From Atribacter laminatus (GTDB taxonomy: Bacteria; Atribacterota; Atribacteria; Atribacterales; Atribacteraceae): DNA of 64,000 nucleotides. Of the stretch, positions 8,077 to 16,572 are shown one piece after another (position 1 is the stretch's first letter; every line of letters begins with the position of its first letter). The stretch is taken from the NCBI RefSeq assembly GCF_015775515.1, contig NZ_CP065383.1:1984001-2048000 (forward strand), given 5' to 3'. The notes under the pieces are model-generated. The model was not told where the DNA came from. It worked only from the letters and a program-made list of their open reading frames with translations, and did not search any database. A program made the position numbers and the translations under genes.

Positions 8077-8595
8077 ATGATGAATGCTTTAATAATTATC
8101 GATTTGCTGAATGATTTTATGCGACCCCAAGGGGCTTTATATATAGGTGATCATGTTCAACCGCTAATTCAATTTTGCCAAGAACTCATTAACCAGAAGA
8201 GAAAAGAAAACTACACTATTATTTATTCTTGTGATACACACTGGGAAAACGATGAGGAATTTTTACTTTTCCCACCTCATGCAATTCGAGGAAGTTGGGG
8301 ACAAAAAATCATCGAAGAAGTAAAGCCACAAGAGGGAGAATTTATTATACCGAAACGGCGATTTAGCGCTTTTTTTGGCACTGAACTGGACTTGCTCCTT
8401 CGGGAAAAAAAGGTCGAAAAAGTAGAAATCGTTGGTGTTTTAACCAATATCTGTGTTCTTTATACCGCAGCCTGGGCGCAAATGCTCCATTATCAGGTTG
8501 CAGCTTATCGTCAGGGATTAACATCAAATGACTTGCAAGCACATGAATTTGCCTTAAAAGAAATGAAAAATACCTTAGGAATTGAAATACTTTAA
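8077..8595 (+). CDS. Nicotinamidase/isochorismatase-family cysteine hydrolase
   Basis: 172-residue protein of the isochorismatase-like hydrolase superfamily. The catalytic triad is visible as D9 (ALIIIDLLNDF), K93 (IPKRRFSAF) and C126 (LTNICVLYTA), with the cis-peptide region VGVLTN before the cysteine. A CDTHWENDEEF segment is placed like the metal-binding DxH of nicotinamidases. Nicotinamide deamidation for NAD recycling is the most likely reaction, but other amidases in the family share these features. GGGGGAG precedes the ATG pair. It stands alone, 57 bp before the TPR gene. Confidence 0.85.
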   Translation: MMNALIIIDLLNDFMRPQGALYIGDHVQPLIQFCQELINQKRKENYTIIYSCDTHWENDEEFLLFPPHAIRGSWGQKIIEEVKPQEGEFIIPKRRFSAFFGTELDLLLREKKVEKVEIVGVLTNICVLYTAAWAQMLHYQVAAYRQGLTSNDLQAHEFALKEMKNTLGIEIL

Positions 8596-8652
8596 AACAA
8601 TTGAATAAAAGAAAGTTGCGAATACCATTATTTTATAAGGAGGAGCGGGTAT

Positions 8653-10122
8653 TTGATAAATTTCAAATCCTACTTTTTTTTTGGAATCATCCTGGTATTT
8701 CTTGGATTCATGGTTTCAGTTGGATATGGAGCACAACCAATCACCCTTCTAACTGTTCGATATGGTTCTTATTCTGAAGAACAAAAAACCAGAGTGGCGT
8801 TTGATTTTTCAGCTGATCTTCCACATTTTAGCTACAATACTGATTTGGAAAAGGGTGAAATACAATTCATTTTTGAAAATACTCAGGCTGCTAAAGGAAC
8901 GCTTAAAACCTTTCTCATTCAAGACGAAAGAGTTGATAATCTTTCTGTAAAAGAAACCGAAAAGGGTATTGAAGCTACTTTTGTTTTGAAGGTACCATGC
9001 GAAATAACCGAGGGGAATATACAAAAAACCACCTTATATTTTGACTTAACAAAAAATTTAACCTTAGCAGATAGTTCGACATCGTTATCGGAAGAACCAA
9101 CTGGTTTTGGAAAAATAACCGGTAAAATTTATGACAATCTAAGCGGAAAAACAATTTCTGGAGTGAAGATCAGCATTGTTGATCAGAACCAGCAAACAAT
9201 ATCAAACGATAACGGTTCCTATTTTTTCCAAAATATTCCTGTGGGCAAAGCGATATTAGATTTTTCTCATCCCGAATATAATAATGAATCCAGAATGGTT
9301 GCTATTAGCGAAAATCAAGAAACCTATTTGAATATCGCTTTAAAACGAGTTGAAGGCCTTGCTTCGCCAACCCCAACAGCAAAGCCAATTTTGACAACTC
9401 CAGCACCAGATTCTATTCCTTCCACTCCCACGATTGACCTTTTTTATAATCAGGAAGCGTTAGAACTCTTTCAACTTGGAGAATATCATTTTCAATCCAA
9501 TCATTTTGAAGAAGCAATCGATGCTTATCAAAAGGCAATCGAGCGTGAACCTACCTTTGCCGAAGCTTATTATAAGTTAGGGATTTCCTTGGGAAAGCTA
9601 GGGAAACCAAAGGATGGAATTTTAACTCTCGAAAAAGCACTTTCTTTAGATCCTTATAATGCTAGTGTTTATAACGCCTTAGGGGCAATGTATGGAATGC
9701 TACAGCTATATGACCAAGCTATAGAACAGTTTGAAAAAGCAGTTGATATTGATCCCCAATTATCTTTGGCATATAACAACATGGGAATCCTTTTTGGAAA
9801 ACAAGGAGATCACAAACGAGCTCTGGAAGTATTAAAGCTGGCTGTTCAAATTGATCCTGAATCGGCTGAAAGCCAAGGGGCTTTGGGTGTTGCTTACGCT
9901 ATGGCTGGGCAACCTCATAACGCTATTAAGCCACTGCAAGAAGCTGTTCGCATCGATCCCAATTATGCCAAAGCTCATTTTAATTTAGGGATTACCTATC
10001 TGTGGTTAGGGGATTTCCTTCGGGCAAAAGAACAGTATGAAATACTAAAAAAATTGAATACTGAGATGGCTCAAGATTTATTGATTGAGCTTCAATCTAT
10101 GGAGGGAGCTATTGAGCAGTGA
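8653..10122 (+). CDS. Exported TPR protein with carboxypeptidase-regulatory-like domain
   Basis: 489 residues from a TTG start with AGGAGGAG eight bases upstream. Residues 1-27 form a signal peptide or anchor (basic start, FFFGIILVFLGFMVSVGYG). Residues 30-140 are a beta-rich region with RVAFDFSADLPHF, like AMIN or similar cell-envelope domains. About 155-237 is a CarboxypepD_reg/CNA-B-like beta sandwich (ITGKIYDNLSGKTISGVKI, NGSYFFQNIPVG). A Pro/Thr-rich linker follows, then at least five or six TPR units from about 273 to the end (EAIDAYQKAIEREP, QAIEQFEKAVDIDP, RALEVLKLAVQIDP). It is likely an envelope-located scaffold for protein contacts. No enzymatic motif is seen. Confidence 0.85.
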   Translation: MINFKSYFFFGIILVFLGFMVSVGYGAQPITLLTVRYGSYSEEQKTRVAFDFSADLPHFSYNTDLEKGEIQFIFENTQAAKGTLKTFLIQDERVDNLSVKETEKGIEATFVLKVPCEITEGNIQKTTLYFDLTKNLTLADSSTSLSEEPTGFGKITGKIYDNLSGKTISGVKISIVDQNQQTISNDNGSYFFQNIPVGKAILDFSHPEYNNESRMVAISENQETYLNIALKRVEGLASPTPTAKPILTTPAPDSIPSTPTIDLFYNQEALELFQLGEYHFQSNHFEEAIDAYQKAIEREPTFAEAYYKLGISLGKLGKPKDGILTLEKALSLDPYNASVYNALGAMYGMLQLYDQAIEQFEKAVDIDPQLSLAYNNMGILFGKQGDHKRALEVLKLAVQIDPESAESQGALGVAYAMAGQPHNAIKPLQEAVRIDPNYAKAHFNLGITYLWLGDFLRAKEQYEILKKLNTEMAQDLLIELQSMEGAIEQ

Positions 10123-10440
10123 GGGTGAAGTTCGAACATGGAGGGGAATTGTTCAATATATTTTCCCAAAGAGGGGGGATTCAGGAGGGTGTGCCTTTTT
10201 CATTTTGTTTTAATCACTTTTCATTATTTTTAATTTTAGGATAGACCCTCATGATGCTTTAGCAGCACCAGATGAATATGAAAATAAGTTGTCCCCTCAC
10301 CCTGACCCTCTCCCACGGAGGGGCGAGGGAAAAAAGAACAAAAAATTCAGAGTTCCTTCTCCCTTGATGGGAGAAGTTGAGGATGAGGGTGGATTTTTAA
10401 ACTGTTCACGATTTACACTTCACAGTTCACGGTATTTTCA

Positions 10441-11260
10441 GGATAGACCCTCATGCTGCTTATGCAGCACCACATGAGGATGAAAATGCCTTCCCAGGAA
10501 TCGTTTCCCCCCTTAGCAAAGGGGGTAAGGGGGATTTGAGTTTTTTTCCTGCTCGGTCATTGCGAGGAGCGTCTTGTGCGACGTGGCAATCTCTACCATC
10601 CACTTAGTCATTCTGAGGAGTCCGGTGTCTTCTGCCGGACGACGTCAGAATTTCATCCTTTAAAGTATTTATAAAGAAAAAAAAACTAAAAAGATGAGAT
10701 CCTCACGCCCTCAAAAAGCGAGGGCTCAGGATGACCGATTAAAGGCACACCCCCCTTTATCCCCCCTCAATGGGGGAATTTATAAGATGGTATCTTCAGG
10801 ATAGACCCTCATGCTGCTTATGCAGCACCACATGAGGATGAAAATGCCTTCCCAGGAATCGTTTCCCCCTTTAGCAAAGGGGGTAAGGGGGATTTGAGTT
10901 TTTTTCCTGCTCGGTCATTGCGAGGAGCGTCTTGTGCGACGTGGCAATCTCTACCATCCACTTAGTCATTCTGAGGAGTCCGGTGTCTTCTGCCGGACGA
11001 CGTCAGAATTTCATCCTTTAAAGTATTTATGAAGAAAAAAAAACTAAAAAGATGAGATCCTCACGCCCTCGAAAAGCGAGGGATCAGGATGACGGAGGGG
11101 TTGGATGGAGATCCTCACGCCCTCAAAAAGCGAGGGCTCAGGATGACCGAGGGGTTGGATGGAGATCCTCACGCCCTCAAAAAGCGAGGGCTCAGGATGA
11201 CCGATTAAAGGCACACCCCCCTAACCCCCCTCAATGGGGGAATTTATAAGATGGTATTTT
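10441..11260. repeat. Direct tandem duplication, 358-bp period
   Basis: The segment starting GGATAGACCCTCATGCTGCT at 10441 starts again at 10799 and is nearly identical through the AAAAAACTAAAAAGATGAGA stretch and up to the GGGGGAATTTATAAGATGGT end, with only scattered substitutions. The second copy is longer because it holds an internal 54-bp tandem expansion. Confidence 0.85.
11055..11215. repeat. 54-bp tandem repeat, about 2.8 copies
   Basis: Units start at 11055, 11109 and 11163 (AGATCCTCACGCCCTC..GGGCTCAGGATGACC). Each holds an inverted repeat, GCCCTC with GAGGGC around AAAAAGC. The third unit is interrupted after GATGACC. One unit is present in the first copy of the 358-bp duplication (10695). 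Confidence 0.8.
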
Positions 11261-11379
11261 CAGGATAGATCCTTATCCCAAATCAAAACTACAGATATTT
11301 CACTAATACTATATTTTTAAAGTGTATTGTAATGCGTGAGAATCTCATCTTTTCTTATTCCTTAATTCAAGACTTTAAT

Positions 11380-12090
11380 TCAAAGCGATTTTGGTTTATG
11401 ACTCGTAAGATACTGCTGGGTCCAAGGACAGGAGGCAATGCAGATTCCACAGACAGTTCCTTCAATTCCAACTGGTTTGGAAAGTTTAATAATAGTTTCT
11501 AAGCAAGTAAAGGCATTAAAGAAATTTTCACGGGGATGATTTATGTCCCAATTATTTCCTAATGGAGCATGGCCCGGACAACTATCAACGCATACCATAC
11601 AATCACCACATTGACTTTTATTGTTAGGTTCTGCAGTCGGCAGGGGGCAATCAGTAAGCACCGAGGTAAGACGTATAGCACTTCCGTATTGCTTGGTGGT
11701 GAGGAGGGCTGATTTTCCAATCCAACCGAGACCGGCACGGGTAGCTATTGTTTTATGAGGCAAAAAAGTTGTTAGAGTTTTGCGATTGAAATTCTCAGTT
11801 GTCGGCTCGAGAGGAAATGATTTATATCCATGATTAAATAGTAATTTTGCGGCAAATTTTCCCAAATCGGAAAGAAAAAGATTCACTCTTTTGTATTCTT
11901 CGAAATAGTCTGCAGTAGGTCCATTGTTAATTTTTGCAATTATAGCTGGGTTCAGGGCAACTGCTATTGAAATAGCATAAGGAAATGATTTGGTAATATC
12001 AGGAGAAAGACCACTTAGATCAGCAAAACCAACCAGAGAAGCTCCTTCTTCTAAAAGTGACTGAGTTATTTTTTCAACGTTAAATTTCAT
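11380..12090 (-). CDS. QueG-like double-cluster 4Fe-4S protein
   Basis: 236 residues. The N-terminal part (EGASLVGFADLSGL, FPYAISIAVALNP) resembles epoxyqueuosine reductase QueG and reductive-dehalogenase-like B12 proteins. GLGWIGKSALL is the conserved QueG-type loop. Two ferredoxin-type clusters follow (CGDCMVCVDSCPGHAP and CGICIASCPW). It is shorter than QueG (about 310-380) and lacks the HEAT-like C-terminus, so true queuosine synthesis is unlikely. An electron-transfer or corrinoid-related reductase role is an inference, supported mildly by the divergently placed UroD-like genes. A CAGGAGCG precedes the start codon. The gap 12091-12407 between it and the UroD-like gene shows no further feature beyond AT-richness where divergent promoters would lie. 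Confidence 0.75.
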   Translation of the reverse strand: MKFNVEKITQSLLEEGASLVGFADLSGLSPDITKSFPYAISIAVALNPAIIAKINNGPTADYFEEYKRVNLFLSDLGKFAAKLLFNHGYKSFPLEPTTENFNRKTLTTFLPHKTIATRAGLGWIGKSALLTTKQYGSAIRLTSVLTDCPLPTAEPNNKSQCGDCMVCVDSCPGHAPLGNNWDINHPRENFFNAFTCLETIIKLSKPVGIEGTVCGICIASCPWTQQYLTSHKPKSL

Positions 12091-12407
12091 TCATAATCGC
12101 TCCTGTTTGTTTTAATTAGACTTTGTTCTATTCCTTTTTTCCAATTATAACCTTTAAACTGATTCATTGGTTTAATTAATGAAGTCCTTCCATAAATTTT
12201 TTATTTCGGAAATCATTAATTAATTGGATATGGAGATGAGATTGAAAAGAAATATGTTATAGTAAACAAGAGAATAGCTTGTTATTTCGCACTTTTTAAC
12301 CGGAAGTTGATGAAGTTTAATATTTCTTTTTCGGTAGGACATTGGTTTATTTTTTATGAGCAGTTCGTATATCAACTTGAAACCAAAGACAAAAAGGGGA
12401 AAAATCA

Positions 12408-13550
12408 ATGAATGATATGACCTCAAGAGAGCGTTTTCGAAAAGCATTAAATCATCAAGAACCCGACCGTGTTCCCATCGATGTTGGTCAAGATTTTCAT
12501 AATGGAATCCACGAAGTTGCCTATCGAAATCTTCTTGCCTATTTGGGAGAAGAGGATGATATCCGGTTATATGATCGGATTCAACATTTGGCGGTTTGTA
12601 AGAAAAGCATTTTAGAGAGGTTGCATGCTGATACCCGGTATGTATTTGCCAGTGCTCCTTCCAATTGGCAATTAAAAGTTCACGCTGACTCCTCTTGGGT
12701 TGATGAATGGGGAGTCGTACGAAAAAATGTTGGGCTATACGACGAGAGCATCCAGTGTCCTTTGGCAGGTGCATCAATTGACGAAATTAAAAATTACCAA
12801 ATGCCTGATCCGGTTGATCCTACTCGTTTTGCTGGTTTGAAAGAAAGGGCGAAAGAACTTTACGAAGGAACCCAATATGCCATTATTGGCGGTAGCGCCG
12901 CTTCACTATTTTACCTTTCTTCCGAATTGATGGGTTTTCAGGAATACATGGAACGTTTGGCTCTCGAACCTCAAGTTATAGAAATCCTGGTGGATCGCAT
13001 TTTAGAATGGGAAATACAGTTTTTTGAGAAGTACCTGGAGCAAGTTGGTAAATATGTCGAATTGGTTTGGATGGGCGACGATTGGGGAATGCAGTCAGGT
13101 CCGATAATGAACCCAAAAATATTTAAAAAAATATTTATGCCTCGTTATAAAGAATTTACTCATTTTGTAAAATCCAAAACCCAAGCAAAAATTGCTTTGC
13201 ATTCATGCGGATCAGTCCTTTGGGCTATGGAAGACTTATATGAAGCTGGAATTGATGTCATTCACCCTTTGCAAGCGACTGCCTTTGATATGGGGGATCC
13301 GGAAAAAATCAAAAAGAGATTTGGCAATAAACTGGTTTTCTACTCCAACCTTTCCAATCAATCCATCATTCCCCATGGTACTCCCGAAGAAGTGACAAAA
13401 GAAGTCCGGGAAAAGATCAAAGTCTTAGCTCCAGGCGGGGGCTATATCATTTCCGGGGGTCACAATATTCAGGCAGACGTTCCGCCCCAAAACATCCTTG
13501 CCTTATTTGATACTGCCTATCAGGAAGGTCATTATCCGATCCAAATTTGA
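12408..13550 (+). CDS. Uroporphyrinogen decarboxylase-fold protein (methyltransferase-type), copy 1
   Basis: 380 residues of the UroD/MtaA/CmuA superfamily: N-terminal SRERFRKALNHQEPDRVPID, a central GDDWGMQSGPIMNPKIFKKI block, and a zinc-ligand-like IALHSCGSV. It ends with GGGYIISGGHNIQADVPPQN. In anaerobes members of this type usually transfer methyl groups between methylated substrates, corrinoid proteins and thiols; haem synthesis UroD is unlikely because the second copy and no haem genes are nearby. No corrinoid-binding protein is in the window, so the substrate stays open. AAAGGGGA precedes the ATG. It is followed by the paralogue at 109 bp. Confidence 0.85.
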   Translation: MNDMTSRERFRKALNHQEPDRVPIDVGQDFHNGIHEVAYRNLLAYLGEEDDIRLYDRIQHLAVCKKSILERLHADTRYVFASAPSNWQLKVHADSSWVDEWGVVRKNVGLYDESIQCPLAGASIDEIKNYQMPDPVDPTRFAGLKERAKELYEGTQYAIIGGSAASLFYLSSELMGFQEYMERLALEPQVIEILVDRILEWEIQFFEKYLEQVGKYVELVWMGDDWGMQSGPIMNPKIFKKIFMPRYKEFTHFVKSKTQAKIALHSCGSVLWAMEDLYEAGIDVIHPLQATAFDMGDPEKIKKRFGNKLVFYSNLSNQSIIPHGTPEEVTKEVREKIKVLAPGGGYIISGGHNIQADVPPQNILALFDTAYQEGHYPIQI

Positions 13551-13658
13551 GATAAGGGCAATTAAAACCAATGTAAAGCTATACTGGAAATTATTCAAGC
13601 TATTAGTCACGAAAACTTGTTATAAATCTGAATAAATCAATAGGGAGGAGATAAGCCA

Positions 13659-14801
13659 ATGAATGCACGGGAAAGACTCATCACCACCTTTCAGGGAAAA
13701 AAAGCCGATCGAGTGCCAGTTTCACCGTTTATTTTCTTAAATAATATATATGAAATGTTTCAATATAAACCGGATATTGACCATTTTCTTAGTCCTCAGG
13801 ATTTTGATGTTGCAGAAAAATTTGTTGCCCATCATGACTACTTTGGTTTTGATGTGCTTTTTTCACCTGGACTATTATGGGACTCATATATTCCCGAAAC
13901 CTCGGAAAATTGGGAGGTTACTATAACCAAGGAGGGTGATGCCGACTCTCAACTCCGAACCACCCTGGTCAAGACCCCTGAAGGAAATTTAACCCAGGTC
14001 ATGCGCTTCAATCGGAGTTCAACCTACATGGTCGTATTAGCAGTTGAAAAATATATCATTGAGAATAAGCAGGATTTTGAAATATTTGCCAAATATGCTC
14101 CCCCAGCTCGGTTTATCGATTGCGAGTTGATCAGTAAAGCTCGAAAAGTGGTTAAGGATAAAGGTCTGGTTAACGTCGCAACTCATGGTGCTTTTAATAC
14201 TCTGAATCAATTTCGAAAATTAGAAGACGTGATGATGGATCCGGTGGTAGATGAAGGGTTTTACCGAGCCATGATGGAATTTTTCCTGGACTGGAATATG
14301 GCTCATCTGCGGGAAGTCATTGCCGCTGGTTCCGATTCAGTCGAAATCGGTGGCAATTTAGCTACCAGCGGAGTGGGGCCTCGATTTTTCCAGGAATATG
14401 TCATGGAGTACGAAAACCGACTCTGTCGGCATATTCATGAAGCCGGAGCTTTTGTCGTGTACCACAACTGTGGAGATGCCCAAAAAATCATGCATTTATA
14501 TAACGACCTGGATATCGATGTGTGGGGATATGTAACTACTCCTCCATTTGGAGATGTGAATCTTGATGATGCCTTACGGATTATTCGTCCCAATATGGCT
14601 CTTCGAGGAAATATCGATCAGGTTGAATTCCTACGTCAAGCATCACCCCAAGAAATAAAAGAAAAAGTCAAATGGCTGCTTGATAAAGTAAAACCACGAG
14701 GAAACTGGATTCTCTGTACCAGCGACTTTTTCTTCGATGAAACACCTTATGAAAATATCCAGGCTTTTGCTGATGCTGGTCTTGAATATGGAAAATATTG
14801 A
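13659..14801 (+). CDS. Uroporphyrinogen decarboxylase-fold protein (methyltransferase-type), copy 2
   Basis: Same length as the gene before it (380 residues) but clearly diverged in sequence. NARERLITTFQGKKADRVPV is the family start, and FVVYHNCGDAQKIM is the metal-ligand region with His and Cys kept. DVNLDDALRIIRPNMALRGN and WILCTSDFFFDETP form the C-terminal substrate-side loops. AGGGAGGAG lies eleven bases before the ATG. The pair plus the downstream mutarotase-like gene look like one operon. Two unequal UroD-fold subunits could form a complex or act on related substrates; this is inference. Confidence 0.85.
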   Translation: MNARERLITTFQGKKADRVPVSPFIFLNNIYEMFQYKPDIDHFLSPQDFDVAEKFVAHHDYFGFDVLFSPGLLWDSYIPETSENWEVTITKEGDADSQLRTTLVKTPEGNLTQVMRFNRSSTYMVVLAVEKYIIENKQDFEIFAKYAPPARFIDCELISKARKVVKDKGLVNVATHGAFNTLNQFRKLEDVMMDPVVDEGFYRAMMEFFLDWNMAHLREVIAAGSDSVEIGGNLATSGVGPRFFQEYVMEYENRLCRHIHEAGAFVVYHNCGDAQKIMHLYNDLDIDVWGYVTTPPFGDVNLDDALRIIRPNMALRGNIDQVEFLRQASPQEIKEKVKWLLDKVKPRGNWILCTSDFFFDETPYENIQAFADAGLEYGKY

Positions 14802-14891
14802 TCGAATCCAATCAACTAACCATCAAGAAAAGTGAAATGCTTTACATGCTTTGAATGGATTATCAATTTGTGACGAGTGGGGTTTAAGAGA

Positions 14892-15998
14892 ATGGACAAA
14901 CCGGTCTATAACAATTTTTATCACTATAACCGTAATTACGGTTGTCGGGTACAGGAAATAATTTGGAATGGCTTTAAAACTCTTATCATTGAAAACGAGA
15001 AGTTGCGAGTTAGTATTTTAGTTGATAAAGGGACGGATATTTTTGAACTGCTTTATAAGCCCATGGATATTGATTTTATGTGGCGGAGCCCACTTGAAGT
15101 AAACACCTTGAATCCAAATTTACCAACCAAGAGTTTCGATGTGGGAAATTATATGGATACGTATGAAGGCGGCTGGCAGGAAATCATCCCGAATATCAGC
15201 ACCCCGAGCAATTACAAAGGGGCAGCGATGGGTTTTCATGGGGAATTGGTTTTATTGCCCTGGAAATATGAAGTTATTACCGATACACCCTATGAGGTAA
15301 AAGTTTTATTGAAAGTCAGAATGAAGAGGGCACCTTTATTAGTAAAAAAGTATATCACTCTCAAATCCAACGAATCCCTTCTGGAGTTCGAAGAGATCAT
15401 TCAGAACGAAGCCGATGAGGAATACCAATTCATGTGGGGGCATCACCCAACCTATGGAATACCCTTCCTCGATGAAAATTGTGTTATTGATCTCCCTCAG
15501 GGTGTGATTGGTCAGGTTTATCAGGAGGATTTTTCTGGAACCAGTATTTTTCCAGCCAACAAAGAATTCACTTGGCCTTACCTGAAAGACTTGCGAGGAA
15601 ATCAGGTAGACCTCAGCCGAACCATGACCCCGGAAATGAAGACGGCATTTAATATTTATATTAAAAATCTGAAAGATGGTTGGTATGGGATCACCAATCT
15701 ATCCAAAGGGATTGGCATTGGTTTTCAATGGGATGTCAATATTTTTAAGTATCTGTTGATGTGGTCGGTCTATCGCGGTTTTTATGGATTCCCTTTTTAT
15801 GGCAAAACCTACAACCTGGCTTTGGAACTCTATTCTGCCATTCCCGATGATTTGGATGAAGTTATCCGGCTCAATCGTGCACTGTGCCTGAAACCAGGTG
15901 ATGAACTACACACCATTTTTCATACCATCGTTTATCAATCTTCATCCCGAATCCAAGGTTTTAACCAACAGCACCAACCGATTCTTCTTGACGAATAA
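14892..15998 (+). CDS. Galactose mutarotase-like protein (DUF4432-type)
   Basis: About 368 residues of all-beta galactose-mutarotase-like fold. Conserved-looking blocks are LRVSILVDKGTDIFEL, YEGGWQEIIPN, FHGELVLLPW, MWGHHPTYG with two His as in aldose epimerases, and LALELYSAIPDD. It probably binds or epimerises a sugar. GTG at 14877 is also open, but ATG at 14892 gives the more usual MDKPVYNNF start. It follows the two UroD-like genes at 90 bp, which suggests a shared pathway, perhaps breakdown of a methylated or modified sugar; that link is speculative. Confidence 0.75.
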   Translation: MDKPVYNNFYHYNRNYGCRVQEIIWNGFKTLIIENEKLRVSILVDKGTDIFELLYKPMDIDFMWRSPLEVNTLNPNLPTKSFDVGNYMDTYEGGWQEIIPNISTPSNYKGAAMGFHGELVLLPWKYEVITDTPYEVKVLLKVRMKRAPLLVKKYITLKSNESLLEFEEIIQNEADEEYQFMWGHHPTYGIPFLDENCVIDLPQGVIGQVYQEDFSGTSIFPANKEFTWPYLKDLRGNQVDLSRTMTPEMKTAFNIYIKNLKDGWYGITNLSKGIGIGFQWDVNIFKYLLMWSVYRGFYGFPFYGKTYNLALELYSAIPDDLDEVIRLNRALCLKPGDELHTIFHTIVYQSSSRIQGFNQQHQPILLDE

Positions 15999-16032
15999 AT
16001 GCAGCTATTGTAGTATTTTGATTTGCATGGAT

Positions 16033-16108
16033 GCCGGTGTAGCTCAGCAGGTAGAGCAGTTGATTCGTAATCAACAGGTCACCAGTTCGAATCTGGTCGC
16101 CGGCTCCA
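16033..16108 (+). tRNA. tRNA-Thr (CGT anticodon)
   Basis: Full cloverleaf: acceptor GCCGGTG/CGCCGGC (one G-T pair), D-arm GCTC/GAGC, anticodon stem GTTGA/TCAAC with loop TTCGTAA (anticodon CGT at 16066-16068, reading ACG), variable loop AGGTC, T-arm ACCAG/CTGGT with TTCGAAT. Discriminator T at 16105 and an encoded CCA at 16106-16108. Confidence 0.96.
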
Positions 16109-16130
16109 GAAGACTTATTTATAATCACCT

Positions 16131-16553
16131 CTAATCCGTATCCTGGATGAATTGCCAGGGAATACCAAATTTATCAATTAGCATTCCATAGCATTTGCTA
16201 TAAAAGGTTTCTTGTAAATCCATCAAGATTCTTCCACCATTTTTCATCTTACTAAACAACGATTTAACCTCATCTAAATCTTTACTTCTAATGGTAAGAA
16301 CAATGTTATCTCCTTGGTTGACTTGCATATCAGGAATTGTATCCATAAACATCACAACAGTGCCAAAAATTGTAAGGCTGGCATGCATGACTAAGTTTTT
16401 GGTTTCTTCGGTCACCGGCATTTGGGAATTAGGCGGAGCCTCTCCGTAGGTCATGATGTTTGGTTCTTCTAAATCAAAAATCTGAGCATAAAACTTTAAT
16501 GCCTCTCGGCAGTTTCCGTTAAAATTAATAAAGACATCTAAAGGCATTTTCAT
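16131..16553 (-). CDS. VOC/PhnB-like glyoxalase-fold protein
   Basis: About 140 residues of the PhnB/3-demethylubiquinone methyltransferase-like branch of the VOC superfamily: PLDVFINFNGNCREALKFYAQIF, then MTYGEAPPN, HASLTIFGTVVMFMDT, and the C-terminal YGMLIDKFGIPWQF. The family is mostly of unknown substrate; metal sites of true glyoxalases are not all evident. A GTG at 16559 is also open, but ATG at 16553 or 16547 sits better after AAAGGTGGG. It starts 20 bp after the end of the methyltransferase gene, so it is probably cotranscribed with it. Confidence 0.85.
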   Translation of the reverse strand: MKMPLDVFINFNGNCREALKFYAQIFDLEEPNIMTYGEAPPNSQMPVTEETKNLVMHASLTIFGTVVMFMDTIPDMQVNQGDNIVLTIRSKDLDEVKSLFSKMKNGGRILMDLQETFYSKCYGMLIDKFGIPWQFIQDTD

Positions 16554-16572
16554 TCCCACCTTTTAAATATGT

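Larger units (their letters stand above)
10130..11290. repeat. Large mosaic repeat region, block 4
   Basis: About 1.15 kb without a real gene. It contains all the repeat types of the window: GGATAGACCCTCATG..GCAGCACC (10240, 10441, 10799), CTCACCCTGACCCTCTCCCA (10295), the TCTCCCTTGATGGGAGAAG hairpin (10358), CCCCTTAGCAAAGGGGGTAA (10510, 10868), TCATTGCGAGGAGCG..GACGTGGCAATC (10557, 10915), and TCATTCTGAGGAG with a CCGG..CCGG hairpin (10608, 10966). Frames of 60-65 codons here are repeat artefacts. Confidence 0.85.

Noticed and set aside
11052-11249. 65-codon frame with RSSRP.KARAQDD repeats
   Set aside because: It is the translated 54-bp tandem repeat; no start signal and no family.
12220-12777. 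185-codon minus-strand frame opposite the first UroD-like gene
   Set aside because: It overlaps a well-supported gene and has no family motifs or ribosome binding site.
16033-16108. tRNA-Thr as integration site of an island
   Set aside because: No integrase or repeated tRNA 3' end was seen in the flanks.
15898-16134. 78-codon frame containing AGVAQQVEQLIRNQQVTSSN
   Set aside because: It is the translation of the tRNA-Thr gene, a common false protein.
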